Positions 28,801-35,852 of a stretch of DNA of 64,000 nucleotides are shown one piece after another. The position numbers and the translations under genes are program-made. This stretch comes from RGIG3701 sp031553595. Its GTDB lineage: Bacteria > Planctomycetota > Planctomycetia > Pirellulales > Thermoguttaceae. Position 1 is the first letter of the stretch; each line of letters opens with the position of its first letter. The notes below the pieces were generated by a model. It searched no databases, had not been told where the DNA came from, and was given only the letters and a program-made list of their open reading frames with translations. The DNA lies in the NCBI GenBank assembly GCA_031553595.1, contig JAVBLI010000015.1, forward strand, positions 1 to 64,000, written 5' to 3'.

Positions 28801-29251
28801 TCCAGATCAGACGCCACAGCCCCGCCGCGTCCTGGTATTTAAAGAAATAATACGTCCGGTCAGGCCGGGTTTTATTTTCGATTAAGTCGTGAAACTCTTC
28901 CGAGAGTTTTTCGTAAAGGATTTTTTCCGTGGTGGACGTGGGCCGAATCCGGTCGAAACGCTGCTGGAGACGGTCAATTTCCGTGACCAGATCATCATCC
29001 AGCTCCTTATTCGTCACCGTCTGGCACGTGATCTCCTCCACCCGCGCGCCCTGGTCGTTTCGCGCATAAAACGCGATTTTTTCCTCCAGCTCATCCCATT
29101 CCGGCTCGGGGGTCATCCCGCCGAACCACCGGAAAAGAATCTTGTCATTCGCATTCGTGGGGTCAAAAAGAGGACATCCGGGTTCCAGCGCCACCGGCCG
29201 GAAAAACAGACCGCTTTCCGAAAGATTAATGCGTAAAAAAGGCTTCGCCAT
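22808..29251 (-). CDS. Giant single-pass membrane protein with bacterial Ig-like repeats
   Basis: 2,147 residues. Residues 1-205 are cytoplasmic, with a zinc-ribbon-like pattern (C167-x4-C172, C186-PI-C189) and a very basic stretch RKAREAAKRRRTR just before one transmembrane helix (about 210-226), so topology is N-in. The remaining about 1,900 residues are all-beta with many BIG2-type Ig-like repeats, each with patterns such as ITVTV, ALKLEPTKDIRMIPGDS and a conserved Gly-x-Ala-x-Ile-Thr finish. No catalytic domain or sortase/PEP-CTERM tail is visible. First gene of the SrfC/SrfB-like cluster, 145 bp before the GTPase gene. Probable role: surface adhesin or envelope scaffold tethered to cytoplasmic partners (inference). 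No SD. Confidence 0.82.
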   Translation of the reverse strand: MAKPFLRINLSESGLFFRPVALEPGCPLFDPTNANDKILFRWFGGMTPEPEWDELEEKIAFYARNDQGARVEEITCQTVTNKELDDDLVTEIDRLQQRFDRIRPTSTTEKILYEKLSEEFHDLIENKTRPDRTYYFFKYQDAAGLWRLIWICGYQPLQQEFGTPMICDDEACNELYIRLPGKKAVCPICLKVPSAQRKAREAAKRRRTRIMWSLLLLLLLLWIVWNQFTLKVTPGPWTGYVGTVADFKVKTPGIDGFGWFFSKDVTVEVLRQVDDPLIAQFLGDSQRALAVSPGETKITFYTGLRWKTITVTVRPPVNPERVWLEPENVELAVGSVTRVRMMGEYEGGLTAELSDSTAWTSKNDGTVYHYNGFLEGLKDGSSTIAAKYRATPKDPWMDAAANVTVTVKTMEKLTLSVLSAGETLPPGKKLAVRVQGTDAEGKTYDFAGSSRVKWTVDPPSLMKIGGETVMTMQNGTGRLQAELLDGSPAGHTLLMADQTVTVEAKAARFQKLRVAPKDKEKGLSLACDQKLALSIISPDDSQLRITSSNPKVVEIDRARNLIGRTPGTAEVTVTCGDAAETVKVTVTAVQPDAIYLRNPVAGVPVDHDAALAVVARAGAERYYEVASDAVKVEKAPSVKYAGVDRGLLKIKGFDPTVADNPQKIAVVHRGQSVSAPVHVIPAPLRLTITPAGKVALPLGLCMTFDGNAVYGDGVRTLVPYTRMEWMTDPLPEDVQGFDFQKGKAMALDVGAGPVNIWGKYFGQESNRAELTTTERADVTLAIEVDRDLRIKDEMGVALLVGRTPQGDVELVPGIGKFESQGTDVIGIMNEKAGVYKAVNPGVAAISATHPAAENPATQMLRVVHGRNARMFWEPADTRLAVDEVVPFRLMLEGRDPEAAAGEESKWTVEMNSPGVYYHFAKPDAVNWQAPQLTGVQEASPFEVSASYLPYVKGSAKAIVEVFRAQPPQTLRVVPAEVTLAPGQSLALEVQEQLEGADGFEEVQPDAVAWEIPRNVYWTPPFGVLRPVAEVPAENAESFTLVAKYRGKSAQCRVNVGAQTLSPSDPDVELFVKRQPGGKLLPEGRAQQYSVWMRKGELEEPAPNVRFTPDFENEFLTWEAPTVYATKAGYTHWFQAKVGDRAVRWHVQTVNPFIPGEAAPLPEGAPSEVRLLSNSGTEVEMAVGSRYVDYRVEAEWPDGTVRFVTNDAVLHPMDGDKTIVSPQNKQLLGLKPGKVTFIAEYMGVDSTEPKLTITVTPEIEADALKLEPTKDIRMIPGDSVQFNVHGYKAGKSVGLLPIPETTVWKSTNEAVAKPQGSQTLGVSVGSADITAEMLGMATPPAAVQVVATVEERYGPTTNLIPMFVGESKYIGKDFQIIRGNVDYSMQCHVTPLVPGICAYDAARHALVGIAPGATDVTFTTGDKVAKMRVVVGGVDAQTLAALKEGTVVVEPAVTTISPGQVADLRVYAVSKDGSVRLERTASAIFISSDPSVCEVRGLQICGQKPGGPVKISARIPEVPTAGESQVTVDANSITELITEPAALKMSVGDRSHLFVQGRSASGLRPMFAHADLKTNVEGASVQMQGINNVEAVQAGNSLIHLDWKNGQAKRTVSAEVDASAYTSLSIDPPETTLAVGEGRAYQVTALRNGRIYVLTPADGLQLSVTDPNVAVTNDNMVFGKSPGRTGVVARFAGLTTEGTVNVVETGTVVGDPTVVYNDPTQAVSYVPTDPAVTVDEALARAVYGGEGVYVDGVYGGYPVHGVTRVDGSVMGLRFEPASMRIAKTGGDVVVRVYEETEFGRVGREVSADPNLELTAGSTLISLARGDDGLYRIKPTGKDGQARVTAKLGPLTALPLFVQVGEYDAASASLIVSPNPLMMTVGEVTALDAVRVMPEQGVMPFDVAYRVTVLDDTGTVAVEGQNIRAQKAGSAQLKVSSVDAAGKYDAMSTYVQVQVTQPLQLSMTPMDHAMRVGELTPPFVVTARDATGATFQVPAQLMSTDPNILQPDPADPTRFRAVSLGTTQIRASHNGTDIYATVSVGGDRFMNVEGQLNEGPSAFNVMLTVSANADSGALEYRVYEAGQTPPESWIAGQASDMGQSVMLPGPQMAYNPNRNHQYTLVVESRTAGGGEPQKYMYNFRLAGIIEKVN

Positions 29252-29342
29252 AAGAATAGACCCTGACTTACGAAATTTTCAAGTATTTAAATGGACTGTC
29301 CCCGCCGAGAGGCACTCGCTGCCTGCCAAAAATGACACTATT

Positions 29343-29348
29343 ATTATA
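29343..29348 (-). promoter_or_regulatory. Candidate -10 box of the giant Ig gene
   Basis: Consensus TATAAT on the minus strand, about 92 bp upstream of the ATG. The -35 region is poor, so this is tentative. Confidence 0.35.
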
Positions 29349-29676
29349 TGTATCGTTGCGCACGAACATCGGCGGATAAGTCGAAAAACTTAACCGTGCT
29401 TAAAAAAATAAAAACACCTCTCTATCAGATTACATCCAGACGCCGCAAAATGCAACACACCGAGGCGACATTTTTCACTTTTTTTCGGTTTTTTTTCCCT
29501 AAAGCTGATAAGAAACGGAAACTCCGTCGTGGAGTGTTTCATTTTGCAGCACAAAACAGCCTTCACCGCCCCGCGGCGTTCATTGACAGAATCCGGATAC
29601 GTGATATGCTGAAAGGTGTGTCTCTGTGCGCCATTCGCAGCGCCCCGGGAGATTTCAAAAATCATTTGGACGCAAA

Positions 29677-29798
29677 AACAGCAGCCGGGAGCGCAGCGGA
29701 ACGCAGTGACGCGTAGAGACCGGATAGAGTGGCCGGGATTTTTCCCACTTCGATCCGGTCTCTGCGCTAACGCTCCGCTCCCGGTTGCTGTTCTTGTG
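29677..29798. repeat. MITE-like palindromic element, copy 2
   Basis: Starts AACAGCAGCCGGGAGCG and ends CCCGGTTGCTGTTCTTGTG. Inner arms GACCGGATAG and TCGATCCGGTC. Inverted orientation relative to copies 3, 4 and 7, as judged by the TCCCACTTC marker. Confidence 0.85.
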
Positions 29799-29839
29799 AA
29801 AAACTAAAAAATATTACATAAACACGTAGCGAATAAAAA

Positions 29840-30637
29840 ATGAACACAATAAATGTGGTTGGGGCGGCGCGGCCGCGTGGGGCGGTGAAGGTGGCGGTTT
29901 TCGATTTTGACGGAACCATCAGCCGGATCGTCGAGGACTGGCAGGAGCTGCTGGTGGAGATGTTTCAGGAGTATTTGCAGCCGTATTTGCATGTCGAACC
30001 GGTTTCGCTGGAGCGGCTTTGGGATATCGTGGACCTGAACACCGGGCGGAAAACGATTTCGCAGGCGTTTTCGCTGGCGGAGGAGATCAAAAAGCGGGGC
30101 GGGACGCCGGAGCCGGCCGAAACGTACCTGGAGGAGTATTACCGCCGTCTGGAGCGGGTCACAGGGCCGCGTGTGGCGGCGCTGCGGGCGGGGGCGGATC
30201 CGGAAAAATACCTCATGCCGGGCGTGCGTGCATGCCTGGAGATGCTCCGGAATCACGGCATTCTGCTGGCCGTGGCCAGTGGCTCCGAGGAAACCACTGT
30301 CCGGGAAAGCGCGGACCTGCTGGGCGTGACGGAATTCTTTAACGCCGGCATTTTCGGCACCCATGGTGTGGGCGAAACCTTCCGAAAAGCCGCGATTTTT
30401 GAAAATATCCTTACAAAAAGCGGCCTGGCGGGCGAAAACCTCGTCGGATTCGGGGACGGCCACATCGAAACGCGGGACGTGCACGCCCTGAACGGCCTGG
30501 CGGTGGGAATCGCCTTTAACGAAAAACTGAACGGCGGCCTGAACCTCCAGCGCGCGACCCGCCTGACGGACGCCGGCGCCGACTGGATCATGGCCGATTT
30601 CACGGACGTCGCGGCGATTGAAGCCGAACTTTTTTAA
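29840..30637 (+). CDS. HAD-family hydrolase
   Basis: Cytoplasmic phosphatase of the haloacid dehalogenase superfamily, 265 residues. Motif I is FDFDGTISR (Asp22 nucleophile, Asp24 acid/base). VASGSEETT contains the motif II Ser/Thr. FRKAAIFENI provides the motif III Lys and GFGDGHIETRDV motif IV. The helical cap between 30 and 110 suggests a C1-cap, phosphoglycolate-phosphatase-like member. It starts a plus-strand group with a beta-helix protein 60 bp downstream. No SD is visible. The substrate is likely a sugar phosphate in view of its neighbours, but this is inference. Confidence 0.85.
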   Translation: MNTINVVGAARPRGAVKVAVFDFDGTISRIVEDWQELLVEMFQEYLQPYLHVEPVSLERLWDIVDLNTGRKTISQAFSLAEEIKKRGGTPEPAETYLEEYYRRLERVTGPRVAALRAGADPEKYLMPGVRACLEMLRNHGILLAVASGSEETTVRESADLLGVTEFFNAGIFGTHGVGETFRKAAIFENILTKSGLAGENLVGFGDGHIETRDVHALNGLAVGIAFNEKLNGGLNLQRATRLTDAGADWIMADFTDVAAIEAELF

Positions 30638-30697
30638 ATGCGTAATGCATAATGACGCAAGCGAGCTCCTTTCATTCCTCATTCCCCCCCCATTCCT

Positions 30698-32410
30698 ATG
30701 AAACACCGCATCCTCACCGTTATTTTCATGCTGCTGACCACACCGCTGACGGGCGGAGCGGCGGAAATACCGCGGCCGGAGCTTTCCACGCTGATTTCTG
30801 ACGCGCTGGCGGCCGGGCAGAAAAAAATCAGCATCCCGCGGGGCGAATATTCGCTCGAATTGCGGGACGCCGAGCCGATGACGTTCGAAAACCTGAAAGA
30901 CGTGGAAATCGACGGCGGCGGCTCGCACGTCCTGTGCCGCATCCCGTCCCAGATCATCGCGGTGCGGAACTGCGAAAATCTAACCATCCGCGGCTTTACT
31001 TTTGACACCGAAACCCTGCCCTTCACGCAGGGGACGATCACGGCCGTGGACGCGCCCGAGAAGCCCATGCGGCTGGAAATCGAAATTCACGGCGGGTATG
31101 ACGCCGAGAACGTCACGGCGGATCGGGTGCAAATTTTTGACCCCGAAACGCGCCGGCTCAAGAAAAACCTCTGGACCATGGGCGGCGAAGCGCTAAAACG
31201 CCTGCCCAGCGGCCGGTGGGAGATGATTTTCCCGCACGAAGACCCGAATCGGCGGATTTCCCCTGGCGAGATGATCGTGCTGGGCGTGAAGTCGCGCGGG
31301 CCCATGCGCACGCACACCATCATCACGGACGACTCCAGCGGCTGCGTTTTTGAGGACATCACGCTCTATTTTTCGAACTGCTTTTCGTACCTCGAGCTCG
31401 GCTGCCACGCTAACCGGTACACGCGCTGTCGACTGCTGAAAAATGAGGCGGACGCGACGAAAGCCGTCCCCCGGCTGCGAAGCGGAAACGCGGACGCCCT
31501 GCACAGCACGTTTGCGACGCGCGGGCCGCGGGTGGAAAACTGCGAATTCCGCGATCACGGCGACGATTGCATTGCGATTAACGGGAATTTTTATCTTGTC
31601 GTGGGCAGGGAGGGGAATCGGGTGCGGATTCTGGAGCCGCACAGCCACAAACTTCGCCTGGAGGCGGGGGATCCGGTGCGGTTCACGAGTTTTGAGGGCG
31701 AAATTCTCGGTGACGCCGCGGTCACGGACGTTACGCTGCTGGTCGATTTTGATCGTGAAAACGTGGCGGAAGTCCTGAAAAAATACATTTTGCACGGCGG
31801 CACGGGCGGAGCGCCGCGGTATGCGCGGGTGTATGAGCTTACGCTGGACATGGCGGTGGATGTGGGGCCGGGCGGGAATGTGTACGCCGTGAACCGGGTG
31901 GGAAACGGGTTCATCGCGAGGAATAACACGCTGGGTTTTACGCGTGCCCGTGGTGTGCTGGTGAAGGCGGCGGACGGCGAAATCTCCGGGAACACGATCA
32001 TCGGCTGCGAACTGGGGGCGATTATCGTCGCGCCGGAGCTGTACTGGCTGGAGGCCGGTTATTCGCGGGATCTGATCATCGAAAATAACACCATCCGCGA
32101 CTGTTTCTTTCACCATGACCGCTGGGGGGATTCGCAGCCGGGGGCGATTTCGGTGGTCGCGACCAACTCGCAGGGCGAAATCATGAAGGCCGGGACGCTG
32201 CGTAACATCACCGTGCGGAATAACACCATCACAGGCTGTCCGTACCCGGCCATTTTCATCACGTCCACCGACGGCGGCATCCTGGACGGTAACCGCATCG
32301 CGCCGCCCGCCGAATCCCAGCGCCGCAAGCACGGCCAGCGGTACGCCGAGCGTTACGGCCTGGAATATTCCCAGCCGGTCTGGGCTGTGGAAAATGAAAA
32401 TATCCGGTGA
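30698..32410 (+). CDS. Secreted right-handed parallel beta-helix protein
   Basis: 570 residues with a Sec signal peptide (MKHRILTVIFMLLTTPLTGGAAE). The body has the stacked-coil pattern of pectate-lyase-like beta-helix folds: NLTIRGFTFDTETL, CEFRDHGDDCIAINGNF, RNNTLGFTRARGVLVKAADGEISGNTIIG, LIIENNTIRDCFF and ITVRNNTITGCPYPAIFITS. The DHGDDCIAI segment is typical of polysaccharide-cleaving or epimerising helices. Together with the CE15-like esterase and oxidoreductase downstream it suggests breakdown of a plant or algal uronic-acid polymer. The exact activity cannot be deduced. Confidence 0.8.
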   Translation: MKHRILTVIFMLLTTPLTGGAAEIPRPELSTLISDALAAGQKKISIPRGEYSLELRDAEPMTFENLKDVEIDGGGSHVLCRIPSQIIAVRNCENLTIRGFTFDTETLPFTQGTITAVDAPEKPMRLEIEIHGGYDAENVTADRVQIFDPETRRLKKNLWTMGGEALKRLPSGRWEMIFPHEDPNRRISPGEMIVLGVKSRGPMRTHTIITDDSSGCVFEDITLYFSNCFSYLELGCHANRYTRCRLLKNEADATKAVPRLRSGNADALHSTFATRGPRVENCEFRDHGDDCIAINGNFYLVVGREGNRVRILEPHSHKLRLEAGDPVRFTSFEGEILGDAAVTDVTLLVDFDRENVAEVLKKYILHGGTGGAPRYARVYELTLDMAVDVGPGGNVYAVNRVGNGFIARNNTLGFTRARGVLVKAADGEISGNTIIGCELGAIIVAPELYWLEAGYSRDLIIENNTIRDCFFHHDRWGDSQPGAISVVATNSQGEIMKAGTLRNITVRNNTITGCPYPAIFITSTDGGILDGNRIAPPAESQRRKHGQRYAERYGLEYSQPVWAVENENIR

Positions 32411-32450
32411 TTTTATCTCCGGCGGTGACGTTTTTCCGGCGCCACGGGGA

Positions 32451-32479
32451 TTGAAATGGGATTCTTGAGGTGATATAAT
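32451..32479 (+). promoter_or_regulatory. Promoter of the CE15-like esterase gene
   Basis: TTGAAA (32451-32456) and consensus TATAAT (32474-32479), 17-bp spacer. It creates a leader of about 107 nt that carries the nested hairpin at 32512-32574. Confidence 0.75.
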
Positions 32480-32511
32480 ATTTGGAATCACTGTTCTGCG
32501 GGATTTTTCTT

Positions 32512-32574
32512 GTCCCGGAGGGACGGGATGTTTATGGATTACCGTTTTCTATAAACATTTTGCTCCTCCGGAGC
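32512..32574 (+). promoter_or_regulatory. Nested hairpin in the CE15 leader
   Basis: CCGGAGG pairs with CCTCCGG, and inside it ATGTTTAT pairs with ATAAACAT; a smaller TCCCGGAGGGA palindrome overlaps the left arm. It ends about 18 nt before the ATG, so it could affect translation, but it may simply be an inserted repeat. Confidence 0.5.
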
Positions 32575-32592
32575 GATTTACAAGGAGTATTT

Positions 32593-34206
32593 ATGAATAA
32601 ACGCACCCACCCCCGTTTTTTCGGGCGTTTTTTGGTCATTTTCGTCGTTTTCAGTATGATCCAGGGAGGCACAGGCATGTTCGAATATCTCTTTGGCGAA
32701 GAAGCCCAGCAGAAGCAGTGGGTGAATTATGATGAGGCGAAAGTGCCGCGGTTTAAGTTGCCGGAAGCGCTGAAAATGAAGGCCGGCACGCCCGTGACCA
32801 CGCCGGCTCAGTGGCGGAACGCGCGGCGTGGGGAGCTGCTGGCGCTTTTCGCGGATCAGATGTTCGGCAAGCTGCCCGCGGCGCTGCGTGAGGCGGGAAA
32901 TCACCCGGATTTCGTTTCGTTTTCCGTGGTGGACGAAGATATGGAAGCGCTGGGCGGGAAAGCCATCCGCCGCCAGGTGGCCATCTTTTTCTGCCCGCCC
33001 GGTGGGGTCAGTGCGGGGGGAGACGACGCGGTCCTGGATGAAACGCTGGAAACGGAAGACGGGGATGGTGGTGAAGATTTCACGCTCGGGGAAACGTGCC
33101 AGCAGGACGCGCCGCGTGCAGCCGTGAACCGGAACACGGCGACAGGGCCCGTGGGGATTTCGGAGGATGTGGAAACGGATGCCCAGGTGTGCCAGGTGGC
33201 GAATCTGCTGATTTACATTCCGAAAAACGCGGCCGGCCCCGTACCGGTGATGCTGGGGCCGAATTTTAACGGAAACCACACAATTTCCGATGATCCCGGC
33301 GTTTTCATGTCCGACGTTTTCGATAAAAATGAAAATCTCATCACGGACGAAACGAACATTCCGGAAGAAAAACGCCGCGGCGGCTCGAAATCGCGCTGGG
33401 CCGTGGAGAAAATTCTGGACGCCGGTTTTGCGGTGGCGACAATTTATTATCAGGACATCGCGCCGGACGATAATAATACCTGCTTCCGAAAAGGCGTGTT
33501 CGGCGTTTACGGCGCGGGCCCGGCCAGGAAAGTCGCGGATGCCGCCGGTGAAAACTCACAGAAGGCCGGGAATCCGGATGCGCTGCGGGACGGGAACAGT
33601 TGGGGCGCCATCTCGGCGTGGGCGTGGGGCATGAGCCGGGCCATGGATTATCTGGAGACGGACGAAATTTTTGACGCGAAAAAAGTCGTGCTCATGGGGC
33701 ACTCGCGGCTGGGGAAGACGGCGCTGTGGGCCGGGGCGTGCGACGAGCGTTTCGCGATCGTCGTTTCGAATAATTCCGGCTGCGGCGGCGCGGCTCTGAG
33801 CCGGCGCGAGTACGGCGAGCGCGTGGAGCGCATTAACCGCGCGTTCCCGCACTGGTTCTGCATGAATTTCCGCCCGTATGGGGATAATGTGAACGCGCTG
33901 CCTTTCGACCAGCATGAACTCATCGCGCTGATCGCCCCGCGTCCGATTTACATCGCCAGTGCCGAAGAAGACCGCTGGGCGGACCCGTACGGCGAGTTTC
34001 TCGGGGGTTTTTATGCCGCGGAGGTGTATAAACTGCTGGGCACGGACGGTTTCGGAAGCGTGACGAACGCCGCGAAGCTCCCACCGCTGAACACCTCCGT
34101 CGGCGGCACGATCGGATATCATATCCGCACGGGCGTGCACGACGTCACCGATTTCGATTGGGATCAGTACATCCGTTTCGCGAAAAAGCATTTTCGGATG
34201 AAGTGA
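32593..34206 (+). CDS. CE15-like glucuronoyl esterase (alpha/beta hydrolase), exported
   Basis: About 537 residues. After an N-terminal hydrophobic segment (about 10-25) comes an alpha/beta hydrolase domain with the CE15 nucleophile motif GHSRLGKTALWAG (Ser371), NNSGCGGAALSRREYGE (the Glu region) and a late GVHDVTDFDW (catalytic His). CE15 enzymes cleave ester links between glucuronic acid and lignin alcohols, or related uronate esters. AAGGAGT SD sets the start at 32593; a longer in-frame reading would cross the leader hairpin. Odd: residues about 137-201 are an acidic, low-complexity insertion with two cysteines, between two strands that are normally adjacent. Next gene is 23 bp downstream, so the two form an operon. 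Confidence 0.8.
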   Translation: MNKRTHPRFFGRFLVIFVVFSMIQGGTGMFEYLFGEEAQQKQWVNYDEAKVPRFKLPEALKMKAGTPVTTPAQWRNARRGELLALFADQMFGKLPAALREAGNHPDFVSFSVVDEDMEALGGKAIRRQVAIFFCPPGGVSAGGDDAVLDETLETEDGDGGEDFTLGETCQQDAPRAAVNRNTATGPVGISEDVETDAQVCQVANLLIYIPKNAAGPVPVMLGPNFNGNHTISDDPGVFMSDVFDKNENLITDETNIPEEKRRGGSKSRWAVEKILDAGFAVATIYYQDIAPDDNNTCFRKGVFGVYGAGPARKVADAAGENSQKAGNPDALRDGNSWGAISAWAWGMSRAMDYLETDEIFDAKKVVLMGHSRLGKTALWAGACDERFAIVVSNNSGCGGAALSRREYGERVERINRAFPHWFCMNFRPYGDNVNALPFDQHELIALIAPRPIYIASAEEDRWADPYGEFLGGFYAAEVYKLLGTDGFGSVTNAAKLPPLNTSVGGTIGYHIRTGVHDVTDFDWDQYIRFAKKHFRMK

Positions 34207-34229
34207 AATGAAAGAGCAGGAGTAAACCC

Positions 34230-35540
34230 ATGAAACGCCGCACATTCCTGAAACTCACCACCGCCGCGGTGGCGGTTTCGATGATGATTCCGCGCACGGC
34301 GCTAGCGCAAAACGGTGTGCCCGGCGCGAACGACCGTATTGGCGTGGCCGGGATCGGCATGGGGCGTCAGGGGGGACCGGTCTTCCATGGTACGACGAAA
34401 CTCCCGCAGGCCCAGGCAATTTGCACGGCGGACGTGTACCTCCCGCGGGCGGTGGGCGAGGCGAAAAAGGCCGGGCTTTCGGAGGCGGACGCGTATCAGG
34501 ATTACCGCCGCGTGCTGGAGCGGAAGGATGTGGACGCCGTGATTTCCGCCACGCCCGAGCACTGGCGCTCGCTGACGTGCATTCACGCTGCCCAGGCTGG
34601 CAAGCACATTTACGCCGAGAAGCCCATGTCGCTGACCGTTTCGGAAGGCCGAATGATGGTCGCCGCGGCCCGAAAATACAACATCACTTTTCAGACCGGC
34701 TCCCAGCAGCGCAGCCAGCGAGAAAACGCCATCGGCTGCCAATTCATTCGCGAGGGCGGCCTGGGCGAAATCCGCGAAATCATCGCCGCCAATTACGAAA
34801 GCCCGTGGCTGGGCGCGCTGCCGGAAGAAGCCGTACCGGACGGCCTGGATTGGGAGCGCTGGTGTGGCCCGACGCCCGTGGTGCCGTTTCATTCGCAGCT
34901 TTTCACCCCCCGCGGCAACCCCGGCTGGCTCTCATTCCGCCCCTACTCCGGCGGCGAAATGACCGGATGGGGCACCCACGGACTCGACCAGATTCAGTGG
35001 GCCCTGGGCATGCAGGAGACCGGCCCGACTGAAATCTTCGTCACCGGCGAGCGTCTCGTGCCGCCGACTTACGAGAAGCCCGAATCCGCCAAACGCGGCA
35101 ACGAAATTTGTAGCCAACCCCGTCTGGCCTTCCGCTACGCCAACGGCGTCACCGTCAAACTCGGCGACGAAAACGGTCTGGAATCCAACCGCGGCGGCGC
35201 CATTTTCCTCGGTACGCAAGGCAAAATGGAGATCTTCCGCGGCAACCTCACCTCCAACCCGAAAGAACTCGCCGAGACGCTCTTGAAAGACTCACCCTTC
35301 CAGAACCGGAACCATTACGCCAACTGGCTCGACTGCATCCGCAGCGGCGAAACGCCCATCTCCGACGTGGAGTTCGGCCACCGCACCGCCACACTGTGCC
35401 ACATCCTGAACATCGCGCGGTACGTGGGCCGTAACCTGAAATGGGATCCTGCCGCCGAGCGATTCCTTGACGACGCCGAAGCCAACGTCCTGCTGGCCCG
35501 CGAACACCGTGCGGGGTACGAACTCCCGGCGGTGATATAA
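34230..35540 (+). CDS. Tat-exported Gfo/Idh/MocA oxidoreductase
   Basis: 436 residues. Twin-arginine-type leader (MKRRTFLK, hydrophobic run, ALA cleavage near 26), Rossmann loop IGVAGIGMGRQGG, and EKPMSLTVSEGRMM after IYAEKP. The C-terminal alpha/beta domain contains the family pattern GWGTHGLDQIQWALG. It follows the CE15-like gene by 23 bp and is probably co-transcribed and co-translated with it, which implies a role with the released sugar acid outside the cytoplasmic membrane. Different subgroup from the protein at 1734. Confidence 0.88.
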   Translation: MKRRTFLKLTTAAVAVSMMIPRTALAQNGVPGANDRIGVAGIGMGRQGGPVFHGTTKLPQAQAICTADVYLPRAVGEAKKAGLSEADAYQDYRRVLERKDVDAVISATPEHWRSLTCIHAAQAGKHIYAEKPMSLTVSEGRMMVAAARKYNITFQTGSQQRSQRENAIGCQFIREGGLGEIREIIAANYESPWLGALPEEAVPDGLDWERWCGPTPVVPFHSQLFTPRGNPGWLSFRPYSGGEMTGWGTHGLDQIQWALGMQETGPTEIFVTGERLVPPTYEKPESAKRGNEICSQPRLAFRYANGVTVKLGDENGLESNRGGAIFLGTQGKMEIFRGNLTSNPKELAETLLKDSPFQNRNHYANWLDCIRSGETPISDVEFGHRTATLCHILNIARYVGRNLKWDPAAERFLDDAEANVLLAREHRAGYELPAVI

Positions 35541-35852
35541 TCAATGAGCCGCATGGGGAGCGCAGCGCAACTTGCGGACCGCGCAATGGCTCGTAAAAAC
35601 ACGGACACACGAAACAATAAAGCATCCATCAAATTAATTTACTCACAAGAACAACAGCCGGGAACGAAGCGCTAGCGCAGTGACCGGATAGAAGTGGGAA
35701 AAATTCCGGCGATCCGATCCGGTCATTGCGCTCCGCTTCATTCCCGGCTGCTGTTCTTGTGGATACCCCATTGATAACTGCCCTAAACACCCCTCCAATC
35801 CGCCACAAGCTCCGCTGCGCGTCGCGTGCGGCTCATTTTTCACAAGAAACTC
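35541..35852. other. Intergenic region with two repeats
   Basis: Contains an AATGAGCCG-type element (35543-35594, similar to 39502-39548) and MITE-like copy 3. No gene is seen. Confidence 0.6.
35650..35762. repeat. MITE-like palindromic element, copy 3
   Basis: Starts AACAACAGCCGGGAACGAAG, ends TTCCCGGCTGCTGTTCTTG. Inner arms GACCGGATAG and GATCCGGTC. One of the cleanest copies. Confidence 0.85.

Larger units (their letters stand above)
29252..29839. other. Divergent intergenic region (588 bp)
   Basis: Holds a candidate promoter for the giant Ig gene (29343-29348), an imperfect inverted repeat with GCAAAATG/CATTTTGC ends (about 29445-29550), and MITE-like copy 2. An open frame at 29348-29716 runs through these repeats and lacks protein-like composition, so I do not call a gene. 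Confidence 0.55.

Noticed and set aside
29348..29716. A 122-codon frame upstream of the HAD gene
   Set aside because: It runs through an inverted repeat and MITE-like copy 2, has no SD, and its composition is not protein-like.
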